A stretch of DNA of 64,000 nucleotides from DASQUK01 sp046726215 (GTDB taxonomy: Bacteria; Actinomycetota; Acidimicrobiia; Acidimicrobiales; VFJN01): positions 1 to 64,000 of the forward strand of contig JBKPAA010000008.1 of assembly GCA_046726215.1 (NCBI GenBank), written 5' to 3'. The notes below the pieces were generated by a model. It had not been told where the DNA came from, did not search any database, and was given only the letters and a program-made list of their open reading frames with translations. Both the position numbers and the translations under genes were made by a program. Shown one piece after another: positions 15,892 to 23,340 of the stretch; position 1 is the first letter of the stretch; each line of letters opens with the position of its first letter.

Positions 15892-15956
15892 ACAGGCACC
15901 GCGGCGCGCCGTTCGCCCCGATGGGAGCTAGGCTCCCGCACCGCCCCGGTGCCTGT
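15892..15956. promoter_or_regulatory. Competing hairpins in the acidic peptide leader
   Basis: A perfect 10-bp inverted repeat ACAGGCACCG (15892-15901)/CGGTGCCTGT (15947-15956) encloses two abutting small hairpins: GGGAGC-TAG-GCTCCC (15923-15937) and GCACCG-CCC-CGGTGC (15938-15952). The outer stem and the second hairpin share one strand, so they exclude each other. On the minus strand this lies 60-125 nt upstream of the acidic peptide start and 27-91 nt after the csbD-like stop, so it may be a terminator, an attenuator, or both. Confidence 0.5.
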
Positions 15957-15982
15957 TCCCAGGCCGGTCCGGGAGCCATCGG

Positions 15983-16219
15983 CTAGCGGTCCTCGTGCGC
16001 CTCCTGGCGGGCCTCGTGAACCTGCGCTTCTGCCCGGGCCCGTGCGGCCTGGGTCTCACGCTTGGCGGCCTCACGTTCCGCGTCAGCCTTGTCCTGCTGG
16101 GCGCGTCCGTCCCGGCGGAGGCTTTCGTCGTCGGCAACCGCACCGGTGGCTTCCGTGAACTTGCCCTTGATGCCTTCGAGGAAGCCCCGGAGGCCCGACT
16201 TGGCGCCGGAACTGGCCAT
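15983..16219 (-). CDS. CsbD-like general stress protein
   Basis: A 78-residue hydrophilic protein of CsbD-like type: GIKGKFTEATGAVADDESLRR followed by an Ala/Glu/Lys/Arg-rich helix with repeats of AxREAAKRE and ARARAEAQ. In Bacillus, CsbD is controlled by SigB; its role is unknown. The ribosome site GGAAGGA precedes ATG 16219. Only 33 nt separate it from the divergent DUF429 start, so its promoter must lie inside that gene; a SigF-like element is seen at 16258-16282. Confidence 0.78.
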   Translation of the reverse strand: MASSGAKSGLRGFLEGIKGKFTEATGAVADDESLRRDGRAQQDKADAEREAAKRETQAARARAEAQVHEARQEAHEDR

Positions 16220-16252
16220 GGTCGATCCTTCCCGTTGGAGGAGTGGTCGCGT

Positions 16253-16966
16253 GTGAGCTTCCCGGCTGGCGGTCTGCAAACCCACGTGGTCCTCGGCGTC
16301 GACGGTTGCCGGGCCGGTTGGGTGGGCGTCGTGCTGGCGCCCGAGCGTCCGGCCGTCGGTGTGCTCGGCGCCACCGTCCCCGCGCTGGTCGAGGCGGCGA
16401 CCGCCGCCGGGCCCCTCGAGACCGTCGGCATCGACATGCCCATCCATCCGCCCGAGACCGGGTCCCGGCCCGCCGACCTCGCCGCCCGGGACCACCTGGG
16501 GCGGAAGGCAAGCAGCGTCTTCCCCACGCCGGCCCGCCCGGTGCTCGAGGCTCCGTCGTACCCGGAAGCCTGCGTCGTGGCCCGGGCCCTGGGCGGCCGG
16601 GCCATCAGCCGGCAGGCCTGGGCGCTACGCACAAAGATCCTGGAGGTCGCTGGGTGGCTGCCGTCGGCGCCCTGTCCGGTCTACGAGGTCCACCCCGAGG
16701 TGTCGTTCTCGCTGCTGACGGGAGCACCCATCATCGCCAGCAAGCAGACCGAGGCCGGGCGGGCGGCCCGCAGGCTCGCCCTGGAGGGCGCGGGCGTCGT
16801 CGTGCCCAGCGATCTGCTCGGCGCCAAGGGTGTGGCGGTCGACGACGCCCTCGACGCGGCCGTCGTGGCCTGGACCGCCCGGCGCATCGCCGCCGGTCAG
16901 GCCCGCAGCTTCCCCGATCCCCCGCAGCGCCTAGCCGATGGGCGGCTCGCCGCCATCTGGGCGTGA
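16253..16966 (+). CDS. DUF429 protein
   Basis: A 237-residue protein that opens with the DUF429 signature LGVDGCRAGWVGVVL and carries GIDMPIHPPETGSRPADL and YEVHPEVSF motifs, resembling an RNase H-like fold. Function is not established. GTG 16253 has GGAGGAG 10 nt upstream; GTG 16286 would give a shorter protein with a cleaner divergent promoter. The 3' end overlaps the convergent ABM-domain gene by 36 nt. Confidence 0.82.
   Translation: MSFPAGGLQTHVVLGVDGCRAGWVGVVLAPERPAVGVLGATVPALVEAATAAGPLETVGIDMPIHPPETGSRPADLAARDHLGRKASSVFPTPARPVLEAPSYPEACVVARALGGRAISRQAWALRTKILEVAGWLPSAPCPVYEVHPEVSFSLLTGAPIIASKQTEAGRAARRLALEGAGVVVPSDLLGAKGVAVDDALDAAVVAWTARRIAAGQARSFPDPPQRLADGRLAAIWA
16258..16282 (-). 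promoter_or_regulatory. SigF/SigB-like promoter candidate for the csbD-like gene
   Basis: Read on the minus strand, GGTTT (16278-16282) and GGGAAG (16258-16263) lie 14 nt apart, close to the actinobacterial SigF pattern GGTTT-N15-GGGTAT but with a weak -10. It is 39 nt upstream of the csbD-like ATG and inside the DUF429 coding start. Confidence 0.35.
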
Positions 16967-17326
16967 CCTGCCGGCGACCGGTTCCGCGGGCGGCACGGCA
17001 AACGTGGTCACCCTGGTGCAGTCGCAAACCTGGATGCTGTACTCGGCGTAGAAGCGGTCGCGGCCGGCCCGCTGGGCGTGTCGGTGCTCGGGGTGCTCCC
17101 GCCAGGCGCGCTGTGACTCGGTGTCGGCGAACGTCACCAGGGTCACCCTCTCACCGTCGTCGGCCGTGAACGACTTCACGTCGACCAATCCCGGCATCGT
17201 CCGCGCCAGCGCGAACATCTCGGCCGCCCGGGGCTCGTACTCGTCGATCGCATCGGCCCGCAGCCTCGAGCGGAACACGGTCACGACCTGGCCCGCAGCC
17301 AACGGTGGTTCAGCGGGGTCACCCAT
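16931..17326 (-). CDS. Antibiotic-biosynthesis-monooxygenase (ABM) fold protein
   Basis: A 131-residue protein with the ferredoxin-like ABM pattern: VVTVFRSRLRADAIDEYEPR, ARTMPGLVDVKSF, VTLVTFADTESQRAWREHPEH, and a FYAEYSIQVCDC strand. Such domains are cofactor-free monooxygenases or dimeric binding proteins. ATG 17326. It overlaps the DUF429 gene tail to tail. The Arg/Pro/Gly tail after residue 110 is unlikely to be structured. Confidence 0.82.
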   Translation of the reverse strand: MGDPAEPPLAAGQVVTVFRSRLRADAIDEYEPRAAEMFALARTMPGLVDVKSFTADDGERVTLVTFADTESQRAWREHPEHRHAQRAGRDRFYAEYSIQVCDCTRVTTFAVPPAEPVAGRSRPDGGEPPIG

Positions 17327-17424
17327 GGCGCCACCGTAACGGCGGGATTACCGGGGTCACCCCGTGATTTCCACCGCGCTCGCGGGCGCAACCGCTCGAC
17401 ACAAGGCGGCGAGCCGGCGACGCT

Positions 17425-18531
17425 TCAGGGTGCGACCGAGTCCCAGCCCGTGAATCCCGATGGTTCGTGGCGGCCCATCGTGCCGTGCTCGAACAGCCCC
17501 CAGCCCTCGGCGCCGTCACAGGTGGCCCGGGCCACGTGGTCGATCACGCCGTAGGCCATGCGGGCCACGATGGCGGGATCGCTCAGGTCGTACACGGCGC
17601 CCTCGACCCAGCCGGGACCCCGCCAGTGCCCGTGGCCCCAGTCGGGGTCGCCTCCATAGCCGGCGCCCACGTGCAGCGCGATGTAGCCGAGCGAGGCGAC
17701 CTCCAGGTCGAGCGGCTTGCCACCCCGCTCGGACAGCCGGATGGCGGCCCGCTCGGGCAACCGGGTGCCGGACCTGTAGGTGATCTCGACCTCCGGCCAC
17801 CCCAGCTGCTCGACCCGGCCGTTGGCCCACACGCGGATGGCGTCGTTGAGGGTGCGGTAGCCGTCGGGGTTCTCCTGCACGATGACGACGACGGCGAAGT
17901 CGTCGAACCGCACGGGCACGTACAGCCACCAGAGGCCGGTGGTGGGGTCGTCGGCGGGACGGCCCGCCGGCTCGCCCTCGCCCACGGGCCGGATGCCCCA
18001 CGACCGGTCCCGGGTGCCGACCCATGCGTCGGGCGACACCTCCAGCTCGTCGCCGTCGATGCGGAGCGCGCCCTCCCAGGTGCCCACCTGCGCGAAGCGT
18101 GAGGCGTCCAAGATCGCCCGCGCCCCCGCCCGCATGACGTGCGGCTGCTCCATGACGGCCGGGAACGAGCCTTCCCAGTGCAGGTCGAAGCCAAGGCCGT
18201 GATCGTCGCCGTCGCACACCAGCCGTATGCGCCGCAGCGGCTCGACGACCTCGACCCGGTAGGGGCCGACGCGGGGCGCCAGCCGTTCGTCGCCGAGGGC
18301 GTCGGAGCAACGGATGGTCCACTGGCGGTCACCTCGCCGGATCGTCGCGTAGGCGTCGATGACACCGAGGTTGGGGTAGACGCCGAGCCCGGTGACGAAG
18401 AACAGGTCGCCTGTCCGATCGTGGGCGTTGAAGTACGAGCGGTCGTAGAAGTTCCGGTCACTCGATGCCACGTGGCGGAGCGATACCGGGGCCTGATGGA
18501 TCGGGTACTCGTCCAGGGGCACGGGGAGCAT
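17425..18531 (-). CDS. Conserved actinobacterial protein of lipocalin/CrtC-like type
   Basis: A 368-residue protein rich in beta-strand patterns with many Trp/Tyr/Gly (WTIRCSDALGDERL, LHWEGSFPAVMEQPH, DRSWGIRPVGEGE, LWWLYVPVRFDDFAVVVIVQ). I see no catalytic motif. The pattern resembles actinobacterial proteins often found beside APH-type phosphotransferases and possibly related to the AttH/CrtC lipocalin-like fold; that is only suggestive. Its start lies 9 nt after the stop of the upstream phosphotransferase gene, so the two form one operon. Confidence 0.7.
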   Translation of the reverse strand: MLPVPLDEYPIHQAPVSLRHVASSDRNFYDRSYFNAHDRTGDLFFVTGLGVYPNLGVIDAYATIRRGDRQWTIRCSDALGDERLAPRVGPYRVEVVEPLRRIRLVCDGDDHGLGFDLHWEGSFPAVMEQPHVMRAGARAILDASRFAQVGTWEGALRIDGDELEVSPDAWVGTRDRSWGIRPVGEGEPAGRPADDPTTGLWWLYVPVRFDDFAVVVIVQENPDGYRTLNDAIRVWANGRVEQLGWPEVEITYRSGTRLPERAAIRLSERGGKPLDLEVASLGYIALHVGAGYGGDPDWGHGHWRGPGWVEGAVYDLSDPAIVARMAYGVIDHVARATCDGAEGWGLFEHGTMGRHEPSGFTGWDSVAP

Positions 18532-18540
18532 CGGACCGTG

Positions 18541-19686
18541 CTACCAGTTCCAGTACCTGCCCGCGAGCATCCGCTCGAGCGGCTCGCGGTTCATGATCAG
18601 GTCGTCGACGTCGTCGGGCTCGTCGATCTCGCCGAAGTGGACCTGCCGGTGTCCGGTGCGCAGGAAGACGATGCCGTACTGGATGGCCGCGTAGGTGGCG
18701 TAGAACTCGAGGTCGCGGAGCGTGTGACCCGTGAGCGACTCGTACGTGCCGGCCACGTCGTCGGGCCGCAGAAAATGCGGCATGCCGGGCAGCGCCATAG
18801 CGCCGGCGATGTCCTCGAATATCCGGTGGCCGTAGACCAGCCAGGCGACATCGAGCTCGCGGGGACCCAGCGCCGCCATTTCCCAGTCGAGGACCGCTAC
18901 CGGGGTGAAGTCCCGGTACATCACATTGCCGATCCGGGAATCACCCCAGCACGCCACCGTCGCGCCCTCGTCCGCGGGCCAGTGCGCGCCCAGCCACGCG
19001 AAGCCGCGCTCGATCAACGGCGAGCGCCGTCCCAGTCCCGCAGCGGCGAAGTCGTACCACGCCCGCGTGTGCCCCACTCGCCGGCGCAGCGGCGTGTCGC
19101 CGGGGGCGTCGGGAGTCAGGAAGTCGAAGCGCTCCCCGGCCCGCTCGACGGCGTGCAGCTCGGCCAGGACCGCAACCGTGGCGTCCTGGAGCCGGCGCTG
19201 GTCGGAGGTGTCGGCATCGAACAGCCAGCTGTCGCCGAAGTTGTAGGGCATGACATCCGGCGGCACCTCCCCGTCGACGCGCGCCATCACGAAGAAGGGA
19301 GCGCCCAGCGGACCGGCCTCGGGCTCCGACCACCACACCCGCGGCACCGGCACGGTGGTCAGCTGATCGACGAGGCGGATAGCCCGGTACTGCCGGTCGA
19401 GGTCGTAGCTGGGAAAGACGGGAACGTCCGCGGGATCGGGCGCCACCCGCGCCACGAGCCTCTCCGTCCGTCGGGCACCGTCGTCGGTCCACTCGGCGTC
19501 GAACAGCAGCGTCTCGCTCGACATCCCGTTGGCCGAGGTGCCCTCGAGCGATCGGATGACCGGCTTGGCGCCAGGGGCGAGCTTGGTGGCCAGCCAACCC
19601 TCCAAGCGCGGGCGCAACGCGTCGAGGTCCCGGCTCGATCGCTGCAGTTCCTCCACGGCGATCGAGGGTAGTGTGACGACCGACAC
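18541..19686 (-). CDS. Phosphotransferase family protein (ACAD10/11-like APH fold)
   Basis: A 381-residue kinase-fold phosphotransferase. The catalytic loop reads CWGDSRIGNVMY and is followed by AVLDWEMAALGPRELDVAW. The usual His-Gly-Asp is Trp-Gly-Asp; to my knowledge this variant is common in the ACAD10/11-like subgroup that acts on 4-hydroxyacyl-CoA-type substrates. No ribosome site is visible. GTG 19686 gives the listed form and GTG 19656 is an alternative. It leads the two-gene operon with the lipocalin-like protein and is divergent from a small membrane protein. Confidence 0.85.
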   Translation of the reverse strand: MSVVTLPSIAVEELQRSSRDLDALRPRLEGWLATKLAPGAKPVIRSLEGTSANGMSSETLLFDAEWTDDGARRTERLVARVAPDPADVPVFPSYDLDRQYRAIRLVDQLTTVPVPRVWWSEPEAGPLGAPFFVMARVDGEVPPDVMPYNFGDSWLFDADTSDQRRLQDATVAVLAELHAVERAGERFDFLTPDAPGDTPLRRRVGHTRAWYDFAAAGLGRRSPLIERGFAWLGAHWPADEGATVACWGDSRIGNVMYRDFTPVAVLDWEMAALGPRELDVAWLVYGHRIFEDIAGAMALPGMPHFLRPDDVAGTYESLTGHTLRDLEFYATYAAIQYGIVFLRTGHRQVHFGEIDEPDDVDDLIMNREPLERMLAGRYWNW

Positions 19687-19712
19687 ACGGGCGTGAGGGG
19701 AGGGAACCGGCC

Positions 19713-19919
19713 ATGGAGGTCAGCGGGGACCCGGAGCCCATCGACTGGGACGCCGCCTGGGAGGCGCTCGTCCTCGGGCTCGAGCGCCCCCGCTACCAGC
19801 GCATCGCACTAGTCGCGGGTCAGGTACTGGTGACGCTGGCGATGATTGGCCTGTCGGCGTGGCTGCTGCTGCGCATCATCGCCGAACCGCTCCAGGAGCT
19901 GGGCCGGTTCGGCGCTTGA
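19713..19919 (+). CDS. Small single-span membrane protein
   Basis: A 68-residue protein with an acidic N-terminus (EPIDWDAAWEALVLGLERP) and one hydrophobic helix (about 31-56, containing LVTLAMIGLSAWLLLRII). AGGGGAGGG is upstream of ATG 19713. No family recognised. It is divergent from the phosphotransferase gene. Confidence 0.7.
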   Translation: MEVSGDPEPIDWDAAWEALVLGLERPRYQRIALVAGQVLVTLAMIGLSAWLLLRIIAEPLQELGRFGA

Positions 19920-19960
19920 ACTCCGAGGGGACCGCTACGGGCGCTCCCTACGTCGGCTGA

Positions 19961-20611
19961 TCACGCCGGACGCCGACGGGTTCCCGGGCCCGGGGAATCG
20001 GCCACCTCGAGCGCCAAGCGCAGGTCGTCCACCATGCCCTGGAGCGCCGCCTGCCGGTCATCGCGGTCCGGGACGCGCACGATGGCCGACGGATGGACCG
20101 TCACCACCATGGGTGGCCCGAAGACGGACTGCAGAACCTGCCTGCGTAGGGGGGCCACGGCGCGGGTCTTGCCCAACACCGCCCGCAGCGCCGTGGCGCC
20201 CATGGCGACGATCACCGCCGGGCGTACGTGGGTGATCTCCTCGCCGAGCCACAGCGAGCACGCCTCTATCTCGGTGGCGTTGGGGCGCTTGTGGATGCGG
20301 CGCTTGCCGCGCGCCTCCCACTTGAAGTGCTTGACCGCGTTGGTGATGTAGGCAGCGCCCCGGTCGATCCCCGCCGCCTCCAACGCCTCCTCGAGGACGC
20401 GTCCCGCGGGGCCCACGAACGGCGCGCCCTGCTTGTCCTCCTGGTCGCCGGGCTGCTCACCCACCAGCATGACGACCGCGGGCACGGGCCCCTCGCCGAA
20501 GACCGTCTGGGTCGCGCGCCGGTAGAGCTCGCAGCGATCGCATTGTGCGGCCCTGGCGGCGATCTCGGCGAGCTGGCGGGCGTCGGCACTGGACGCGGGC
20601 GTCCGGCTCAC
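19961..20611 (-). CDS. udgX: UdgX-type uracil-DNA glycosylase
   Basis: A 216-residue family-4-like uracil-DNA glycosylase of the UdgX type. UdgX excises uracil and stays covalently bound to the abasic site through a His in the KRRIH loop. Here the motif-1 segment GEQPGDQEDKQGAPFVGPAG (51-70) is present, and ITNAVKHFKWEARGKRRIHKRP carries KRRIH at about 103-107, with His 107 the predicted nucleophile. Cys 24, 27 and 118 are candidates for the 4Fe-4S cluster; the usual fourth Cys position is His (VKH). GTG 20611 gives the family's usual length; GTG 20638 is also possible. Confidence 0.92.
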   Translation of the reverse strand: MSRTPASSADARQLAEIAARAAQCDRCELYRRATQTVFGEGPVPAVVMLVGEQPGDQEDKQGAPFVGPAGRVLEEALEAAGIDRGAAYITNAVKHFKWEARGKRRIHKRPNATEIEACSLWLGEEITHVRPAVIVAMGATALRAVLGKTRAVAPLRRQVLQSVFGPPMVVTVHPSAIVRVPDRDDRQAALQGMVDDLRLALEVADSPGPGTRRRPA

Positions 20612-20645
20612 TGCGCCGCCTGCCCGCCAGGGTCGCACCCCTGCC

Positions 20646-21065
20646 TCACGCGTTGGGAGGAGCGGCCGAGATGTCGCTCAGCGCCGATTGCGGATCCTCC
20701 CGGCGGGCCAGGTCGCCGAGCGTCACGATGCCCACGACCTCCTCGCCGTCGACGACCGGGAGCCGGCGGATCGCGTGGCGGCGCATCAGCTCGGCGGCCT
20801 GATCCAGCTCGGCCTCCGCTTCGACCACCGCCAGCTTGGGGCTGGTCACGTCGCCCACGGGGGTGGCATCGGGCTGGCGTCCCTCTGCCAGTGCCCGCAC
20901 CACGATGTCGCGGTCGGTAACGATGCCGCGCAGGGTGCCATCGTCCACGACCAGGACATCACCGATGTCGTTGTCACGCATGACCTCGGCCGCCTTCCGA
21001 ATCGAGGCCCCGGCGTCCACGCTCAAGGGATTGGTCATCATCACGTCTCGCACGATGGTCGCCAT
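20646..21065 (-). CDS. Tandem CBS-domain protein
   Basis: A 139-residue stand-alone CBS pair: DVMMTNPLSVDAGASIRKAAEVM with GIVTDRDIVVRAL (domain 1) and DVTSPKLAVVEAEAELDQAAELM with GIVTLGDLARR (domain 2). Such pairs bind adenine nucleotides and act as sensors. A near-ideal SigF/SigB-type promoter lies 38-63 nt upstream (21103-21128), pointing to control by the stress sigma factor encoded next door. Confidence 0.92.
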   Translation of the reverse strand: MATIVRDVMMTNPLSVDAGASIRKAAEVMRDNDIGDVLVVDDGTLRGIVTDRDIVVRALAEGRQPDATPVGDVTSPKLAVVEAEAELDQAAELMRRHAIRRLPVVDGEEVVGIVTLGDLARREDPQSALSDISAAPPNA

Positions 21066-21102
21066 CGCTGGTCTCCCATTGGTCGCTTGCGTTCACACGC
21101 GC

Positions 21103-21128
21103 CTACCCCCGCAAGCGGCCACGAAACC
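21103..21128 (-). promoter_or_regulatory. SigF/SigB-type promoter of the CBS gene
   Basis: On the minus strand GGTTT (21124-21128), a 15-nt spacer and GGGTAG (21103-21108) match the actinobacterial SigF consensus GGTTT-N15-GGGTA. It ends 37 nt before the CBS gene ATG. Confidence 0.6.
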
Positions 21129-21153
21129 GCGGCGCTCGGAGCTCTCAACGCCG

Positions 21154-22086
21154 TCAGGTGCCCAGCATGTGGCGGCGGAGGCGGTGGATGGCCTTCCGCA
21201 GCAACCGCGACACCTGCATCTGGCTGCACTGGAGGCCTTTGGCGATCTGCGACTGGGTGCGCTCCTCGAGGAAGTACTGCCGGAGCAGGTCCCGGTCCTC
21301 GTCGGACATGAGCTCCAGGCTCTGCGTCAGCGCCGTGCGGTTCTCGATGCCGAGGAAGCCCCGGTCGGCCTGGCCGATCACCTGCTCCGTCTGCAGCCCG
21401 CTGGCGGGATCGGTGGCGTCGAGCGAAGTGGTGATGCGGGCATCCTCGGCGGTGAACGCCTCGAGCACCTCGCGCTCGTCGACGCCGATGAAGTCGGCGA
21501 TCTCGCCCGGCGACGGGGGGCGCCCCAGGTCATGAGTCAGCAGCTCGTGCGCGTCGCGCACCGGGGTCGACAGTTCGTGGACGCGGCGGGGGACCCGGAT
21601 CGCCCAGCCGGCATCGCGGAAGTGGCGGCGGAGCGATCCCACGATCGTGGGCTTGGCGAAGGCGAGGAACGGGGTGCGCCGGTCGGGGTCGAAGCGCTTG
21701 AGGGCCAGCAGCAGCGCCTCGTACGCCACCTGGGTCAGGTCGTCGACCGGCTCGCCGCGGCGATAATGGCGCCGCGCCTGCGCCTCGGCGTGGCCGCGAT
21801 ACTTCTCGACCAGCGCCTGGAGGGCTTCGGGGTCCCCTCGGCGGGCGTAGCGGATGTGGAGTGCCCACAGGTCCCGTTCGACGGCGGGGCGGTCGGTGCG
21901 GCTCTCCACCCAGCGCCGGTCCACGGCGTCGGAGGGGATGGTGAGCCTGGCGTGGGCCCGGTCGGACGCCCGGCACAGGTCATCGATCGCCTGCCGGCAA
22001 CGGCGGGCTTCGCGGGCGACCACACTGGAGGGCACGCTCCCCCCGTTCCCCCCTGCGGAGCTGGATACACGTTGTCGATCGATCAT
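21154..22086 (-). CDS. SigB/SigF/SigG-type RNA polymerase sigma factor (1)
   Basis: A 310-residue group-3 sigma factor. Region 2 reads RRGEPVDDLTQVAYEALLLALKRFDPDRRTPF, followed by SLRRHFRDAGWAIRVPRRVHEL; region 3 is LGRPPSPGEIADFIGVDEREVLEAF; region 4 is RTQSQIAKGLQCSQMQVSRLLRKAIHRLRR. An extra N-terminal part of about 75 residues (containing RREARRC-like Arg/Asp-rich helices) is not usual for the family. It is divergent from a PAS-type protein and an RsbW-like ATPase, which probably belong to its control circuit. Confidence 0.92.
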   Translation of the reverse strand: MIDRQRVSSSAGGNGGSVPSSVVAREARRCRQAIDDLCRASDRAHARLTIPSDAVDRRWVESRTDRPAVERDLWALHIRYARRGDPEALQALVEKYRGHAEAQARRHYRRGEPVDDLTQVAYEALLLALKRFDPDRRTPFLAFAKPTIVGSLRRHFRDAGWAIRVPRRVHELSTPVRDAHELLTHDLGRPPSPGEIADFIGVDEREVLEAFTAEDARITTSLDATDPASGLQTEQVIGQADRGFLGIENRTALTQSLELMSDEDRDLLRQYFLEERTQSQIAKGLQCSQMQVSRLLRKAIHRLRRHMLGT

Positions 22087-22153
22087 TCATGCATCAGGTA
22101 GAGGGCCCGACGGGTATGGGCTGTATGGAACGTATGCGGACGATCCGCTCGGG

Positions 22154-22594
22154 ATGGTCATGCCACGAGATGCCACCGATGACCAGAAGAAGCTGCTCGC
22201 CGACATGCGCGCCCGCGTCGAGGCCGCGGCCGCCGAGATCGATCGCCTGTCGTCGGAGCTGACGGCCCGGGACCAGTGGGTCGACGAGCTGGAGGGCATC
22301 GTGGACCTGGCCCTGGGGCTGCTAGATGTGCCGGTGGTGGTGATTGGGGACGACCGGCGGATCCGAGCGCTGAGCCGGGGAGCCAGCGAGCGCCTCACGG
22401 GCGATGGCGTCGTCGGCAAGCCGCTGTCGTCGGTGGTCACCGACGAGGTCTTCGCCGCGCTGGAAGCGCGGCTGGCGGCGCTGGGGAAAGGCTCGGCCGA
22501 ACGGGACGTGGACGTCGCCGGGCCGGAGTCGTTGCACCTGGACGTGCAGGCGCTCCCGGGGGGCGGGGCCGTGGTCGTGTTCGGAACGGGGTGA
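22154..22594 (+). CDS. Coiled-coil PAS-domain protein
   Basis: A 146-residue protein: a predicted coiled coil (about 5-50, LADMRARVEAAAAEIDRLSSELTAR) and a PAS-like domain (LDVPVVVIGDDRRIRALSRGASERLTGDGVVGKPLSSVV). No kinase or phosphatase domain follows, so it is probably a sensor or scaffold in the sigma control circuit. It ends 5 nt before the RsbW-like gene and is divergent from sigma factor 1. The start could be ATG 22154 or 22160. Confidence 0.75.
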   Translation: MVMPRDATDDQKKLLADMRARVEAAAAEIDRLSSELTARDQWVDELEGIVDLALGLLDVPVVVIGDDRRIRALSRGASERLTGDGVVGKPLSSVVTDEVFAALEARLAALGKGSAERDVDVAGPESLHLDVQALPGGGAVVVFGTG

Positions 22595-22599
22595 TCCTC

Positions 22600-23013
22600 A
22601 TGGACGACGCAGTGCCCAAGTACGACGGTGCGGCCGGCCACATCGAGCTAGCGCTGCCGCCCGACAGCCGCTACATGCGGCTGGCCCGATTGATGGCCAG
22701 CGGGGTGGCCACATCGTGCGGGCTACCACTCGAGGAAGTCGAGGACTTCCGCATCGCGGTAGACGAGCTGTGCGCCACGCTCATCGAGATGGGCGATGGC
22801 GACCCGGTACGGCTGGAGTTCCAGCTCACCGGCGACGCCCTCGTTGTCGTGGGCACGACCGTCGCGTCTCGCCGCCAGGTGATCGACGACGACCGCCTGA
22901 GCCTCAGCAGGCAGATCCTGGACGTGGTGACCGACGGCCATGGGCTGGAACGCTCGGGTGACCTGCTCGCGTTCACCGCTCGCAAGCGCCTGCGGGGCAG
23001 GGGCGTCGGTTGA
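22600..23013 (+). CDS. RsbW-like anti-sigma ATPase (HATPase)
   Basis: A 137-residue GHKL-fold protein of the RsbW/anti-sigma type. The N-box-like helix reads EEVEDFRIAVDELCATLIEM, and the ATP-lid region is short and divergent (DDDRLSLSRQILDVVTDGHGLE), so kinase activity is uncertain. RsbW proteins bind and inhibit SigB/SigF factors and phosphorylate an anti-anti-sigma partner; no anti-anti-sigma (STAS) gene is visible here. GTG 22591 overlaps the previous stop; ATG 22600 was preferred. Confidence 0.78.
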   Translation: MDDAVPKYDGAAGHIELALPPDSRYMRLARLMASGVATSCGLPLEEVEDFRIAVDELCATLIEMGDGDPVRLEFQLTGDALVVVGTTVASRRQVIDDDRLSLSRQILDVVTDGHGLERSGDLLAFTARKRLRGRGVG

Positions 23014-23040
23014 CGGGCCAGGTGGCCCGTTGTCCCGACG

Positions 23041-23340
23041 TTAGCCGGCCACGTCGAGCACGAGCTGCTCGTCGTCGCGGGTGAAGATGTAGCGCATGCT
23101 GCCGAACTCGGAGGCAGCGATGACGGCCAGGTCCATGACCCCGTCGTCGCTCCGCCAGCGGTCGAGCAACTCGACCATCTGGACGTGCTCGCCTACGTTG
23201 CCGCTGGGCTGGAAGCTCAGGGTGACGGGCGTTCCACCCGGCACGACCGAACCGTCGATCGGCAGTGGGTCGAGGGGGAGCACGTCGAGAAGGACGCGCT
23301 CCGGCATGTCTTCGACGTAGACCAGCTGGCAGGTCGTCAT
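23041..23340 (-). CDS. Small unknown protein coupled to sigma factor 2
   Basis: A 99-residue protein with no recognised family; it is mostly strands (VTLSFQPSGNVGEHVQMVELLDRW, MRYIFTRDDEQLVLDV). Its ATG overlaps the stop of sigma factor 2 by 4 nt (23337-23340), so it is co-translated and may be a regulator or partner. It is convergent with the RsbW-like gene. Confidence 0.7.
   Translation of the reverse strand: MTTCQLVYVEDMPERVLLDVLPLDPLPIDGSVVPGGTPVTLSFQPSGNVGEHVQMVELLDRWRSDDGVMDLAVIAASEFGSMRYIFTRDDEQLVLDVAG

Noticed and set aside
22112..22117. GGGTAT box upstream of the PAS gene as a SigF promoter
   Set aside because: No GTTT-like -35 at the expected distance.
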